NCBI GenBank assembly: GCA_013388795.1
Contig: JACAEP010000023.1
Location: forward strand, 1 to 38,947
Direction: 5' to 3'
DNA: 38,947 nt
Source: Chloroflexota bacterium
GTDB taxonomy: Bacteria > Chloroflexota > Anaerolineae > Anaerolineales > Villigracilaceae
Position numbers and translations under genes: made by a program
Notes under the pieces: generated by a model
Seen by the model: only the letters and a program-made list of their open reading frames with translations
What the model was told of the DNA's origin: nothing
Database searches by the model: none
Shown here: positions 25,173 through 34,276 of the stretch, piece after piece
How positions within the stretch are numbered: the stretch's first letter is position 1
Layout of the letters: each line of letters starts with the position of its first letter

Positions 25173-27086
25173 ATGATTAACGGTTGGCCGGAAACATTCC
25201 TGGCGGGGCTCCAGATGATCAATCAAATCTTGACGGCGGGAATCGCCATTACGGCATTTTCACTGTTTTTATATTCGCTTTCATTTAATTTGCGCGACAG
25301 GGTGGCTCGTTCGTTTGCGTTGATTCTTCTTTGCGTGGTACTCGTATTCACTGCCGAGGCTCTTCAAGATAATACCGTCTCGATACCAGCTTTGGATTTA
25401 TTAATGCGATTGCAGTGGTTTGGGTTGGTATTTCTACCGGCCGCTTATTTGCATCTTTCGGACGCATTGCTGGTCACGGCGGGGCGCCCCTCCCGCGGAC
25501 GCAGACGTATTGCGGTGCGCGGCGTGTACATGGTTTCGGCTTTTTTCCTGTGCTTGCTGGCATTTGGGTTTCTGCTTGGCCCAATCGTGCCGGATGGCCG
25601 CCCTGCGCCGTACCTTCAGCGCACAGTCTGGACTGAAATTTTTACCATCTTTTATGTGACGGCCATGGTATGGGCCGGGGTTAATTTTTACCGCGCTTAC
25701 AACCTGATGTTGACCCGTTCAGGCAGACGCCGCATGATCTACCTCATGGCTGGCGCAACCGCCCCAGCGCTGGGTTCCTACCCATATCTGCTGTTTGGAT
25801 ACTCGCTTGCGGCAGAACACGAATTCCTTTTTTGGGGCGGGGCAACGGTCATCAACCTGTTGGTTGGATCCCTGGTGGTCATGATGGCCTACGCCGTGGC
25901 ATTCTTTGGGGTTTCGTGGCCCGACCGTGTGATCAAAAGCCGCCTGTTCAAATGGATCATGCGCGGACCCGTGACCGCCTCTGCCACATTGGCATTGATG
26001 ACTGTGGTGCGTCGTGGCGGTGAATGGCTCGGCACGCCTTACAGCGCATTTGTTCCTTTTACCGTGGTGGCCTCGGTCTTGTTGATCGAGCATGCTATTA
26101 CGTTTGCCGCCCCCCTTTGGGAGCGCTGGTTATTCTATGGGCGCGACCGCAACGAATTGGAACTGCTCCAAAACGTGGAGGAACGCCTGCTGACACAGAG
26201 CGACCTTCAGCAATTTTTGGAATCTGTCCTTGCCGCTGTGCGCGATCATTTGCAATCCCCTTCGGCTTTTGTGGCCGCCCTGGATGACGAAAACCTTCTC
26301 CCCGTTGTGGTGGCAGGGAATCGCGCTTTATTGGAACAGGAAAGTCTGACCGAGGCGCTTGAAATGCTCAATGGCGATGACCGCCATGAATTTCAGTGGG
26401 GCGCTTTTTGGGTACTGCCGCTTTATTCCCGCCGCAGACCGGAAATGGATAGAGACGAACTCCCGCCGCTTTTGGGGTTGCTTGGCGTTGCGCGGAATGA
26501 CAATAAGAATAAAATGGAATCCGACCAGCGTGAAGCGCTCTGGCTGCTGGCAGATCGCGCTGCGCTTGCCTTGGAAGACCGGCAATTGCAGCAACGTGTT
26601 TTCCGCTCCCTGGCCGACCTTCAGCCGCAAGTCGAGATGATTCAACGTATGCGGGCAGCCAGCCGCTACGACACCAATGCCAATCTGCTTCATGCCCCCT
26701 TGCCGCAGGAGACCGATCTGGCGAACTGGGTCCGTGATGCCTTAACCCATTATTGGGGCGGGCCAAAGTTTACCAATAACCCGCTCACAAAATTACAAGT
26801 GGTACGTGACCTTGCCGAACGCGAGGACGGCAACGTCTCCAATGCGCTGCGGTCGCTCCTGCGCCGCGCAGTGGATGAAATCCGCCCGCGAGGCGACCGC
26901 AAGTTTACGACCGAATGGATCTTGTACAATATCCTGGAAATGAAATTCATCGAAGGCCGCAAAGTGCGCGATGTGGCCTCGCGCTTGGCTATGTCAGAAG
27001 CAGACCTGTATCGCAAACAACGCGTGGCCATCGAAGCAGTGGCCAAAGCCATTCTTGCAATGGAAGTTGACCAACTGGGGAAGTAA
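25173..27086 (+). CDS. Membrane-tethered regulator: multi-TM sensor, GAF-like domain and C-terminal HTH-like segment
   Basis: Function unproven. 637 residues. Residues 10-310 have about eight helices and resemble the N-terminal seven-TM sensor of some histidine kinases (LQWFGLVFLPAAYLHLSDALL is the conserved core, quoted to Leu). A GAF-like domain follows (about 330-480: LLTQSDLQQFLESVLAAVRD ... WLLADRAALALEDRQLQ). There is no histidine kinase, GGDEF or HD domain. Instead residues 540-637 are helical and end in MKFIEGRKVRDVASRLAMSE then ADLYRKQRVAIEAVAKAI, which reads like a helix-turn-helix with a sigma-like or TetR-like turn. It may be a one-component membrane-bound transcription factor. 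GGAAGGG lies 5 nt before ATG 25173. A downstream target next door is the S1 protein gene, but this is inference. Confidence 0.72.
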   Translation: MINGWPETFLAGLQMINQILTAGIAITAFSLFLYSLSFNLRDRVARSFALILLCVVLVFTAEALQDNTVSIPALDLLMRLQWFGLVFLPAAYLHLSDALLVTAGRPSRGRRRIAVRGVYMVSAFFLCLLAFGFLLGPIVPDGRPAPYLQRTVWTEIFTIFYVTAMVWAGVNFYRAYNLMLTRSGRRRMIYLMAGATAPALGSYPYLLFGYSLAAEHEFLFWGGATVINLLVGSLVVMMAYAVAFFGVSWPDRVIKSRLFKWIMRGPVTASATLALMTVVRRGGEWLGTPYSAFVPFTVVASVLLIEHAITFAAPLWERWLFYGRDRNELELLQNVEERLLTQSDLQQFLESVLAAVRDHLQSPSAFVAALDDENLLPVVVAGNRALLEQESLTEALEMLNGDDRHEFQWGAFWVLPLYSRRRPEMDRDELPPLLGLLGVARNDNKNKMESDQREALWLLADRAALALEDRQLQQRVFRSLADLQPQVEMIQRMRAASRYDTNANLLHAPLPQETDLANWVRDALTHYWGGPKFTNNPLTKLQVVRDLAEREDGNVSNALRSLLRRAVDEIRPRGDRKFTTEWILYNILEMKFIEGRKVRDVASRLAMSEADLYRKQRVAIEAVAKAILAMEVDQLGK

Positions 27087-27182
27087 CCAGGTTGTCTATT
27101 TTTTATAGAAATCAATTCGTCGGATCATCCCGTATGCAGGCTGTGGAGGGCCGGGTACGGCGAACTTTACAAGGAGAATGTT

Positions 27183-28151
27183 ATGACGGTTGCAAAAATG
27201 AAATATGATACATCTGCGCCAATGATAGACGAAGGCTGGTGGGAATCGGTGCTGGCGGAAGAGAGCCGCTATTCGGCAGCGCCTTCGCGCATAATGGCGG
27301 TCAAACCCGAGGTCCAACAGGAGGCAGGGAAAGAATCCGCTAAACAGGCCGAGGCGGCGCAGGTCAATTGGGGGCAAATAAAAGAGTTGTATCTAAATGA
27401 CCGCATCATTGACTTGGCAGTGACCGGCTACAACCGCGGGGGCCTGCTTGTGGAAGGAAATGGCTTGTTCGGCTTTGTGCCGTTCTCACATTTGATCGAA
27501 TTGGCAGGGCGTGAAAACCTGAACCGAGATACAGACCTTGAACCATACATCGGCAAAACCCTGCGTTTAAAAGTCATCGAATGTGTGCCAGAAGATGGCC
27601 GCGTGGTCTTTTCAGAACGGGCTGCGCAAAGCGAGCCTGGCAAACGTGCCGAGCTTTTTCGCTCCCTCCATGCGGGGCAGCGTGTGCATGGCGCCGTCAC
27701 CAACATTACGGATTTCGGCGTTTTTGTCGACCTTGGCGGCGTGGAAGGATTAGTACATATTTCAGAACTTTCATGGGGACGCGTAACCCACCCCTCCAAA
27801 CTAGTCAAACTTGGCGGAAACATTGAAGTGCAAGTCCTTGACCTTGCGCCGGAACGCTGTCGCGTGGCCTTGAGTATCAAGCGTTTACTTTCCAACCCCT
27901 GGGAAAATGCGGCTGCAGAATTTCCCATTGGTTCGATACATCCCGCCACAGTGACCAGCGTTCTCTCCTATGGCATTTTTGCGCGTCTCGACCAATTTGG
28001 CGTGGAAGGTCTCGTGCATGCTTCCGAGATTCCGCATGAAGAAGGCATTCTGCTCAAAGATATCTTTACTGAGGGGCAGTCTGTTCAGGTACGCGTCTTG
28101 CATCTCGACCCGGCTCATCATCGCCTGGGTTTTAGCATGAGGCTGCGCTAG
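27183..28151 (+). CDS. S1-domain RNA-binding protein (RpsA-like, three S1 repeats)
   Basis: 322 residues with an unstructured N-terminus (1-60) and three S1 OB-fold repeats at about 65-150, 160-235 and 245-322. The second is the most canonical (HAGQRVHGAVTNITDFGVFV, then GGVEGLVHISELSWGRV); the third is similar (SYGIFARLDQFGVEGLVHAS). It resembles bacterial ribosomal protein S1 or the related YhgF/GSP13-type proteins, but is shorter than the six-repeat S1 of Proteobacteria. It likely binds mRNA leaders and helps translation initiation. ACAAGGAG lies 8 nt before ATG 27183. It is followed after 3 nt by ftsK. Confidence 0.85.
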   Translation: MTVAKMKYDTSAPMIDEGWWESVLAEESRYSAAPSRIMAVKPEVQQEAGKESAKQAEAAQVNWGQIKELYLNDRIIDLAVTGYNRGGLLVEGNGLFGFVPFSHLIELAGRENLNRDTDLEPYIGKTLRLKVIECVPEDGRVVFSERAAQSEPGKRAELFRSLHAGQRVHGAVTNITDFGVFVDLGGVEGLVHISELSWGRVTHPSKLVKLGGNIEVQVLDLAPERCRVALSIKRLLSNPWENAAAEFPIGSIHPATVTSVLSYGIFARLDQFGVEGLVHASEIPHEEGILLKDIFTEGQSVQVRVLHLDPAHHRLGFSMRLR

Positions 28152-28154
28152 TCC

Positions 28155-30362
28155 ATGTCCCACTTCCGCCCCACCGGCTCGAGACGGTTCGAGCATGAAG
28201 AACTTTCACCCCGCAACGACTGGCTTGAGTGGCTGGCGCGATTTTATTCTCAATTTGGGCGCATCGTGCGCGACACACTGGGCGTCGCTCTGATTGCATT
28301 CGCACTCATGGCATTCCTCGCGCTATGGGGCTGGACGGATGGACGCCTCCTGACACCGATTGCCAACATCCTGCGCACCTGGTTTGGGTGGGGCAGCATC
28401 TTCATCCTTATCGCGGCTGCATATCTTGGAATTCAATTCCTTCAACGCGAATGGAGACCCTTGCGCTGGGGCCGGATTCTAGCATTTGAACTCGCCTCTC
28501 TCTTAACCCTGGGCCTGTTTGCTGTTTTCTCAGGCAATGATCTCTTCCGGGCCGAATCCGGCATGGATGGCGGACGTTTGGGGTGGGGCATCGTACGCTT
28601 GTTATGGGAAACCACCGGGCAAATTCCCGGCACACTTGTGCTGGTGAGTTTATGGTTCTTGGCGGCGGCAACCAGCCTGGGCTTTTGGGCCTGGCTGGAG
28701 GCTTGGCTGATCAAACTGGCTGGCGATGAAGCCCCCATGGCGCTTGCCACACCAACGCCCGCCGCAGAGAAAAAAGAAACCCAACCTGAGACTCCCAGAA
28801 CGGCCCAACCAAAGAAACGTGCACAGCCTCTTCCGCCTGAGTTTCGCACTCAATTGAAACAAGCCGAGAAAAAACAAGACAAGACCCTCAAGCCCCCTCC
28901 ACGCAGCCAGGACCTGCCGCCGCTCACCATTTTGATGGGCGACTCAACCGTCCGCGCTGATGAACGTACCATCAACCAGACGGCGGGCCTGATCATGAAG
29001 ACTCTGTCAGAGTTTGGCATCCCAGCCACGGTCATCGGGTATCGGGTGGGGCCATCGGTGACACAGTTTGCTGTTCAGCCTGGTTTCATCAAAAAGGGAA
29101 ATGAAGAAGAAGATGCCCAGCAGATGAAGGTTCGTGTGGCGCAAATCGCCTCACTGGAGAAGGACCTTGCCTTGGCGCTATCCGCTCAGCGTCTAAGAAT
29201 TGAAGCGCCTGTTCCCGGAAAACCCTACGTCGGTATAGAAGTCCCCAACATAAATAGTTCCGTCGTCCGCCTGCGCGCCCTGCTTGAAAGTGACGTATTC
29301 TACAAAGTTGGCGCGCCGCTGGCGGTTGCGCTTGGGCGGGATGTTTCCGGCAATCCACTGGTCGCAGACCTGGCGCGTATGCCGCATTTGCTGATTGCAG
29401 GTTCAACCGGTTCTGGGAAATCGGTGTGTATCACGTCCATTGCGGCTTGTCTTGCCATGAACAACACGCCCGAAGAACTTCGCATGGTGATGATCGACTC
29501 AAAAATGGTCGAGTTGATCCGCTTCAATGGCTTGCCGCATCTATATGGAAAGGTCGAAACCAACCTCGACCGCATCCTCGGCGTCTTGCGCTGGGTGGTG
29601 GTCGAAATGGAACACCGCTACCGCCTGCTTGAGTCGATGCATGCCCGTGACTTGACCTCCTATAACAAAAAGGTCTCGCGCTCTGCGGATAGACAACCTT
29701 TGCCTCGTATTGTTGTGCTGATTGACGAACTCGCTGATTTGATGATGTCTGCGCCCGATCAGACGGAACACAATCTTGTCCGCCTTGCCCAGATGGCGCG
29801 CGCCACGGGCATTCATCTTGTGGTGGCAACCCAGCGTCCCTCGACCGATGTGGTGACGGGCCTGATCAAAGCCAATTTCCCGGCGCGCCTGGCGTTTGCT
29901 GTTGCCTCTGGAACCGATAGCCGCGTCATCCTCGATTACACAGGCGCAGAATCCCTGCTGGGGCGCGGCGACATGCTCTTCCTCAACCCCGAGGTGGGCA
30001 ACCCTGTCCGCGCGCAAGGTGTGATGATTACCGATATGGAGATCGAACGAATCATCGACACCTGGAGAAAGAACTGGGATGCCGATGCCGTGGAAGTTCC
30101 GCCCTGGGAGACGCTGCTTAAAGAGCCGGCCGAAGATGAAGACGATGGTTTGGTGGAAAAAGCGATTTCCATTGTCCGCCAGCAGCAGCGCGCTTCGGCA
30201 TCCATGTTACAGCGCCGGTTAAGGATCGGGTATCCGCGCGCGGCGCGCCTGCTCGACCAACTCGAAACGATGGGGGTTGTAGGCCCATCACAAGGCGGCG
30301 GCAAAGAGCGGGAAGTGCTCATCAGCGAAGATGCAGAGGAAGATTTGAATGACGAAAAATAA
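28155..30362 (+). CDS. ftsK: DNA translocase FtsK/SpoIIIE
   Basis: Septum-located double-stranded DNA pump that clears chromosomes during division. 735 residues: four N-terminal membrane helices (about 35-185), a Pro/Lys-rich linker (about 195-255), the alpha-beta motor with Walker A AGSTGSGKSV (about 414-423) and Walker B IVVLIDELADLMM (about 517-529), then RATGIHLVVATQRPSTDVVTG, and the gamma winged helix at the end (QQRASASMLQRRLRIGYPRAARLLDQLE, about 675-702, quoted here only to show the repeat of basic residues; key residues Arg, Tyr, Arg). The start ATG 28155 is 3 nt after the S1 gene stop with no separate strong ribosome site. No defects seen. Confidence 0.95.
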   Translation: MSHFRPTGSRRFEHEELSPRNDWLEWLARFYSQFGRIVRDTLGVALIAFALMAFLALWGWTDGRLLTPIANILRTWFGWGSIFILIAAAYLGIQFLQREWRPLRWGRILAFELASLLTLGLFAVFSGNDLFRAESGMDGGRLGWGIVRLLWETTGQIPGTLVLVSLWFLAAATSLGFWAWLEAWLIKLAGDEAPMALATPTPAAEKKETQPETPRTAQPKKRAQPLPPEFRTQLKQAEKKQDKTLKPPPRSQDLPPLTILMGDSTVRADERTINQTAGLIMKTLSEFGIPATVIGYRVGPSVTQFAVQPGFIKKGNEEEDAQQMKVRVAQIASLEKDLALALSAQRLRIEAPVPGKPYVGIEVPNINSSVVRLRALLESDVFYKVGAPLAVALGRDVSGNPLVADLARMPHLLIAGSTGSGKSVCITSIAACLAMNNTPEELRMVMIDSKMVELIRFNGLPHLYGKVETNLDRILGVLRWVVVEMEHRYRLLESMHARDLTSYNKKVSRSADRQPLPRIVVLIDELADLMMSAPDQTEHNLVRLAQMARATGIHLVVATQRPSTDVVTGLIKANFPARLAFAVASGTDSRVILDYTGAESLLGRGDMLFLNPEVGNPVRAQGVMITDMEIERIIDTWRKNWDADAVEVPPWETLLKEPAEDEDDGLVEKAISIVRQQQRASASMLQRRLRIGYPRAARLLDQLETMGVVGPSQGGGKEREVLISEDAEEDLNDEK

Positions 30363-30390
30363 AACGATCAAGGAATATTATTTATAGTTC

Positions 30391-31014
30391 ATGGCCTCAA
30401 AACTCACTTTTTCCGATCGCGCGCGAATTGTTTTTAAAGGAATTCTGGACCCCATCGGTCACTTTCTTAACCGTCTTGGGCTTTCTCCCAACACCATCAC
30501 CTTGTTTGGATTGTTAGGTACGACCATCGGCGCATATATGATCGCCATGGGAAATCTGACCATCGGCGCATTCGTATTGCTGGCTTCGGCGCTTGTGGAT
30601 GCGTTCGATGGCACCATGGCGCGTTTACGCGGCTAACCAAGCGATTTCGGCGCATTTGTTGATTCGGTCAGCGACCGCTACGCCGAACTGGTCACTTTTG
30701 GCGGCTTGTTGTATTACTTCCTTACACAAAGTGATTACCCGGGTGTGGTGGTGTCGTTTATTGCGGCGGCTGGATCGGTGTTGGTGTCTTACGTCAAAGC
30801 CCGTGCGGAAGGGCTGGGTTTTACCGCCAAGGTGGGCATCCTTACACGCCTAGAGCGATACATGGTATTGATTCCTTTGTTGGCGTTCAATCAGCCATTT
30901 ATTGCAGTCTGTCTTATTGCTGTTCTGGCGAATATCACAGCCTATCAGCGCATTTTACACGTCCGCGTACAAGGACGTGAGCGCATTCGGCAGAGCCGGG
31001 AACATTCTGCCTAA
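30391..31014 (+). pseudogene. CDP-alcohol phosphatidyltransferase interrupted by an in-frame TAA
   Basis: The full frame would encode a 207-codon membrane enzyme that moves a phosphatidyl group from CDP-diacylglycerol to an alcohol (phosphatidylglycerol-phosphate or phosphatidylinositol-phosphate type). The family motif DxxDG(x)2AR(x)8G(x)3D(x)3D reads DAFDGTMARLRG-stop-PSDFGAFVDSVSD, so all motif residues are present with exact spacing and only one codon, TAA at 30634-30636, breaks it. CAA (Gln) would restore the frame. Frame, hydrophobic helices and codon use continue unchanged to the stop at 31014, so decay is recent, or the base is an error or a population variant. The end overlaps the lgt start by one base (TAATG). 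It is probably the phospholipid source for Lgt next door. Confidence 0.85.
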
Positions 31015-31811
31015 TGGATGGCATCTCTCTGGGACCCATTCTGCTGCGTTGGAATGGTTTGCTGATTGCTTTGGGAATCGCCTGTGGCGCTTTGCTGGCT
31101 GCTTTCGAAGCCAGACGGCGCTTTCAAGAGACAGAGATTATCTATTACCTTTTCGTTCCATTATTGATTTGGGCATGGATTGGCGCGCGTCTTTGGCATG
31201 TGTTCACCCCGCCGCTTTCTTCCATTCAACTGGGTCTCACGACCAGACATTATCTTTCCAACCCGCTGGATATCCTCGCATTTTGGGTCGGCGGCTTTGG
31301 CATTCCCGGCGCCATCCTGGGGGGAGCGCTGGCATTATGGGTGATTTCCCGCAGAGATAAACTTCCGTTTTGGGATATCGCAGATGCGTTTGCGCCGGGG
31401 CTGGCGCTGGCACATGCCATCGGCAGGGTTGGCAATTATTTCAATCAAGAACTGTACGGATTGCCGACCACACTTCCCTGGGCGGTCTTGATTGAGCCAG
31501 AGCATCGCCTGCAAGGGTACGAACAGATAGAGTACTATCATCCCCTTTTTGCGTATGAGTCTTTGCTGGTCTTGGGCTGTGCCGTCATGTTAATGTGGCT
31601 CGCGCGCGGAAGATTTTCAACAAACCTCACCCCCGGCGATTTGTTTCTGACGTACCTTTCATTTTATTCTTTCATACGCTGTCTGCTCGAAATCCTTCGC
31701 CTAGATATTGCCCTCGTCCACGCCGTAAATATCAATCAATTATTTTTTGCCCTGCTTTTTCTCCTATCAGCGGGGATTTTGGCCTACCGTCGCTTTGCCA
31801 GAGTTTTGTAA
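31014..31811 (+). CDS. lgt: Prolipoprotein diacylglyceryl transferase
   Basis: Transfers diacylglycerol from phosphatidylglycerol to the lipobox cysteine of prolipoproteins, the first step before LspA cleavage. 265 residues with seven helices and the Lgt signature GRVGNYFNQELYG (Arg, Asn, Asn, Glu, Gly in place), PWAV, HPLFAYES, and SFIRCLLEILR near the end with the Arg and Glu pair. Two residues important in the E. coli enzyme differ: the WYG tyrosine is Asn (RWNGLL) and the HGG histidine is Pro (GIPGAILGG). The latter is variable in other phyla. It follows the phosphatidyltransferase by TAATG overlap. The ORF is intact. Confidence 0.93.
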   Translation: MDGISLGPILLRWNGLLIALGIACGALLAAFEARRRFQETEIIYYLFVPLLIWAWIGARLWHVFTPPLSSIQLGLTTRHYLSNPLDILAFWVGGFGIPGAILGGALALWVISRRDKLPFWDIADAFAPGLALAHAIGRVGNYFNQELYGLPTTLPWAVLIEPEHRLQGYEQIEYYHPLFAYESLLVLGCAVMLMWLARGRFSTNLTPGDLFLTYLSFYSFIRCLLEILRLDIALVHAVNINQLFFALLFLLSAGILAYRRFARVL

Positions 31812-31890
31812 GGATATTGAGAAGAAAACAGACGGGGGATGGGTAATAAAATGAAATCAGCCTTTTTCTATTAACAGAAGGAAAATCCCC

Positions 31891-32826
31891 ATGATCGAAA
31901 CCAATGATCTAAGCAAGCAGTTCAATGATTTTCATGCCGTCGATGGTGTTAATTTGTCAGTGCCAGCTGGGCAGATTTTGGCGCTGCTCGGTCAAAACGG
32001 CGCCGGAAAGACCACCACAGTTCGAATGTTAACGGCTCTGCTAAAACCGACACGCGGCTCGGCGCGGGTTGCCGGGTATGATGTTGCCCGCAATGGAGAT
32101 GACGTCCGCGCCTCGGTGGGGGTATTGACCGAGCATCACGGCTTGTACATGCGCATGAGCGCCTGGGAATATATGGACTTCTTCGGGCAGGTCTATCACC
32201 TCGACCCGTCTCTGCGAAAAACTCGCGCGGAAAATTTATTGGAATATTTTGGGCTGGCAGAAGCTGCAAAACGCCGTATTGGTGAATACTCGAAAGGAAT
32301 GCGCCAAAAGTTGGCATTGGCTCGCGCAATGATGCACGAACCCAGTGTCTTGCTTCTCGATGAACCCACCTCCGCCATGGACCCAGAGTCCGCGCGGCTG
32401 GTGCGGGATGAAATTGCCCGCCTCAAATCCACTCAGCGGACGATCATGCTCTGCTCACACAACCTCACCGAAGTGGAATTGCTCGCCGACAAGATTGCAA
32501 TTATTTATCGCGGAAAGATTCTGATTCAAGGGTCGCTCAATGAACTGAAGCAGAACGTGCTTGGTTCGCCTGAATACTCTGTGCGCTTCGCCAGCGAATG
32601 GGACGCCAGCGGCTTGGAACTGCCTCAGGGGATGGAATTGCTTGAGAAAACCGCGACCAGTCTCAAAGTCCGGGTGGATGCGCCGCAGGTTTCGAATCCA
32701 CAATTGTTGCAGCGGCTCGCTTCCATATCCGTGCCTGTGGTGGCGTTTCAGGAAGAGGTTCGCACACTGGAACAGGTGTATTTGAAAGTGATGGCGGCTG
32801 CAAAAGGAAAAGAGTATGTTCAATAA
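31891..32826 (+). CDS. ABC transporter ATPase
   Basis: Cytoplasmic ATPase of an ABC-2 type exporter, 311 residues. Walker A GQNGAGKTTTVRML, signature YSKGMRQKLALARAMM, Walker B VLLLDEPTSAMDP and H-loop CSHNL are intact. The C-terminal 90 residues (EYSVRFASEWDASGLELPQG) are the usual accessory domain of this class. AGAAGGAAA lies before ATG 31891. Its end overlaps the permease start, so they are a pair. The 79-nt gap upstream holds no clear promoter. Confidence 0.94.
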   Translation: MIETNDLSKQFNDFHAVDGVNLSVPAGQILALLGQNGAGKTTTVRMLTALLKPTRGSARVAGYDVARNGDDVRASVGVLTEHHGLYMRMSAWEYMDFFGQVYHLDPSLRKTRAENLLEYFGLAEAAKRRIGEYSKGMRQKLALARAMMHEPSVLLLDEPTSAMDPESARLVRDEIARLKSTQRTIMLCSHNLTEVELLADKIAIIYRGKILIQGSLNELKQNVLGSPEYSVRFASEWDASGLELPQGMELLEKTATSLKVRVDAPQVSNPQLLQRLASISVPVVAFQEEVRTLEQVYLKVMAAAKGKEYVQ

Positions 32827-34252
32827 ACTTCGGCCTGTTTGGCTGGTTGCCCGGCGGGAATTGCGCGATCAGTTGCGCGATTGGCGTGTGCTGATGCCCA
32901 TGTTGATTCTGACCTTGTGTTTCCCGTATTTGATGAATGAGTTTGCCCGTCAGACGGCGGATTTCCTCAACAGTTTTGACGCCAATTTAGTGCTGGACCG
33001 GCTCGTGCCGTTCTCGATCTTGATCATCGGATTCTTTCCGATCACCATTTCGTTGGTTGTGGCTTTGGAGTCGTTTGTTGGTGAAAAAGAACGCGGCACC
33101 ATCGAGCCTTTATTGACCGCGCCTTTTGATGACTGGCAGTTGTATTTTGGCAAGTTGCTGGTGGGCGTCATTACTCCGCTGCTCGCAAGTTACACATCGA
33201 TTGGGTTGTATTTGTTGTTGGCATCACAGCAGGGATTGGAACTGCCCAAGGCATCTGTGATGCTGCAGCTTATGTTGTTAACGACCGCTCATGCCTTTTT
33301 GATGGTCAGCGCCGCGATTGTGATCTCGGTCCAATCCACTTCAGTGAAGGCGGCAAATTTGCTTGCTTCGTTCATTGTGATCCCGGTGGCGCTGTTGATG
33401 CAGGGCGAAGCGGTGCTTTTATTTTGGGGCAATGAGAGTGTCTTGTGGCTGGCAATTCTTGGCGTGGTGATCATTGCTTTGTTGTTGATCCGCGTGGGAA
33501 TCGCTCATTTCGAACGGGAGTATTTGCTAGGACGCGAGATCGATACCCTCAATTTCAAATGGATGGTGAAAACGTTTTGGGCCAGTTTTAGCGAAGGCGC
33601 AGCCAATGTGGCGCAGTGGTACGGAAAGGCATTCGCTTCCTCTTTTCGCCGCGCCATGCCAGCCATGCTATTAATGGTCCTTCTGGCAGTTGCTGCCGCC
33701 TGGTTTAGTTATGATTGGGTCGTTATCAACATTGCAGGCACGCTCTCTGCGGCTTCTGCCGAGGACCTTGTGGAATTAGAGGAAAGTATTGGAGGTCTGC
33801 CCGACCTTTCCAGCCTGGGGGAGCAGAGGATGGACGCCCCCTTTTTGTTCCTGAACAATACCCGCGTGATGGCGATCATCTTCTTGGCAGGACTGGCCTC
33901 TTTTAGCGTACTGGGCGTGTTGATCTATATTATCAATGTTTCTTTGATCGGCGGTGTGTATGGCGTGCTGGAACTCCTTGGCGTTGCGCCGTTGCCCATC
34001 TTTTTAGCGGGCGTCTTGCCACACGGGATTTTTGAATTGCCAGCCCTGTTGGTTGGCAGCGCCGTGGTTTTGTACATTGGGGCGGCGCTTGTCACACCGC
34101 AAACGGGTAAGTCGATGAGCGAGGTGTTGATCGAACTGATGGCTGATTGGGCGAAGATTTTCATCGGGTTGGTTGTCCCATTTCTGGCGCTGGCGGCGGT
34201 GATCGAGGCATATATCACGCCGATCTTCCTGGCGGGAGTGATCGCCCGTTAG
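32816..34252 (+). CDS. ABC-2 permease fused to a SpoIIM-like domain
   Basis: Membrane partner of the upstream ATPase, 478 residues. Residues 1-240 are an ABC-2 permease of the NosY/ABC2_membrane_5 kind (RRELRDQLRDWRVLMPMLIL; GEKERGTIEPLLTAPFDDWQ). After a long soluble or helical stretch, residues about 340-478 match the SpoIIM/DUF95 family: FLFLNNTRVMAIIFLAGLAS, then FLAGVLPHGIFELPALLVGS with the hallmark LPHGxFELPA, and further helices. SpoIIM is a membrane protein of peptidoglycan-hydrolase control in sporulating Firmicutes and is widespread elsewhere beside ABC genes. Here both are one chain. ATG 32816 overlaps the ATPase stop. Export and wall-remodelling roles are inferred. Confidence 0.87.
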   Translation: MFNKLRPVWLVARRELRDQLRDWRVLMPMLILTLCFPYLMNEFARQTADFLNSFDANLVLDRLVPFSILIIGFFPITISLVVALESFVGEKERGTIEPLLTAPFDDWQLYFGKLLVGVITPLLASYTSIGLYLLLASQQGLELPKASVMLQLMLLTTAHAFLMVSAAIVISVQSTSVKAANLLASFIVIPVALLMQGEAVLLFWGNESVLWLAILGVVIIALLLIRVGIAHFEREYLLGREIDTLNFKWMVKTFWASFSEGAANVAQWYGKAFASSFRRAMPAMLLMVLLAVAAAWFSYDWVVINIAGTLSAASAEDLVELEESIGGLPDLSSLGEQRMDAPFLFLNNTRVMAIIFLAGLASFSVLGVLIYIINVSLIGGVYGVLELLGVAPLPIFLAGVLPHGIFELPALLVGSAVVLYIGAALVTPQTGKSMSEVLIELMADWAKIFIGLVVPFLALAAVIEAYITPIFLAGVIAR

Positions 34253-34276
34253 GTTTCTGGAAAACTGAAAATGCAA

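Noticed and set aside
28189-28200. GGTTCGAGC resembling a tRNA T-loop
   Set aside because: It lies in the ftsK coding start and no acceptor, D or anticodon arms surround it.
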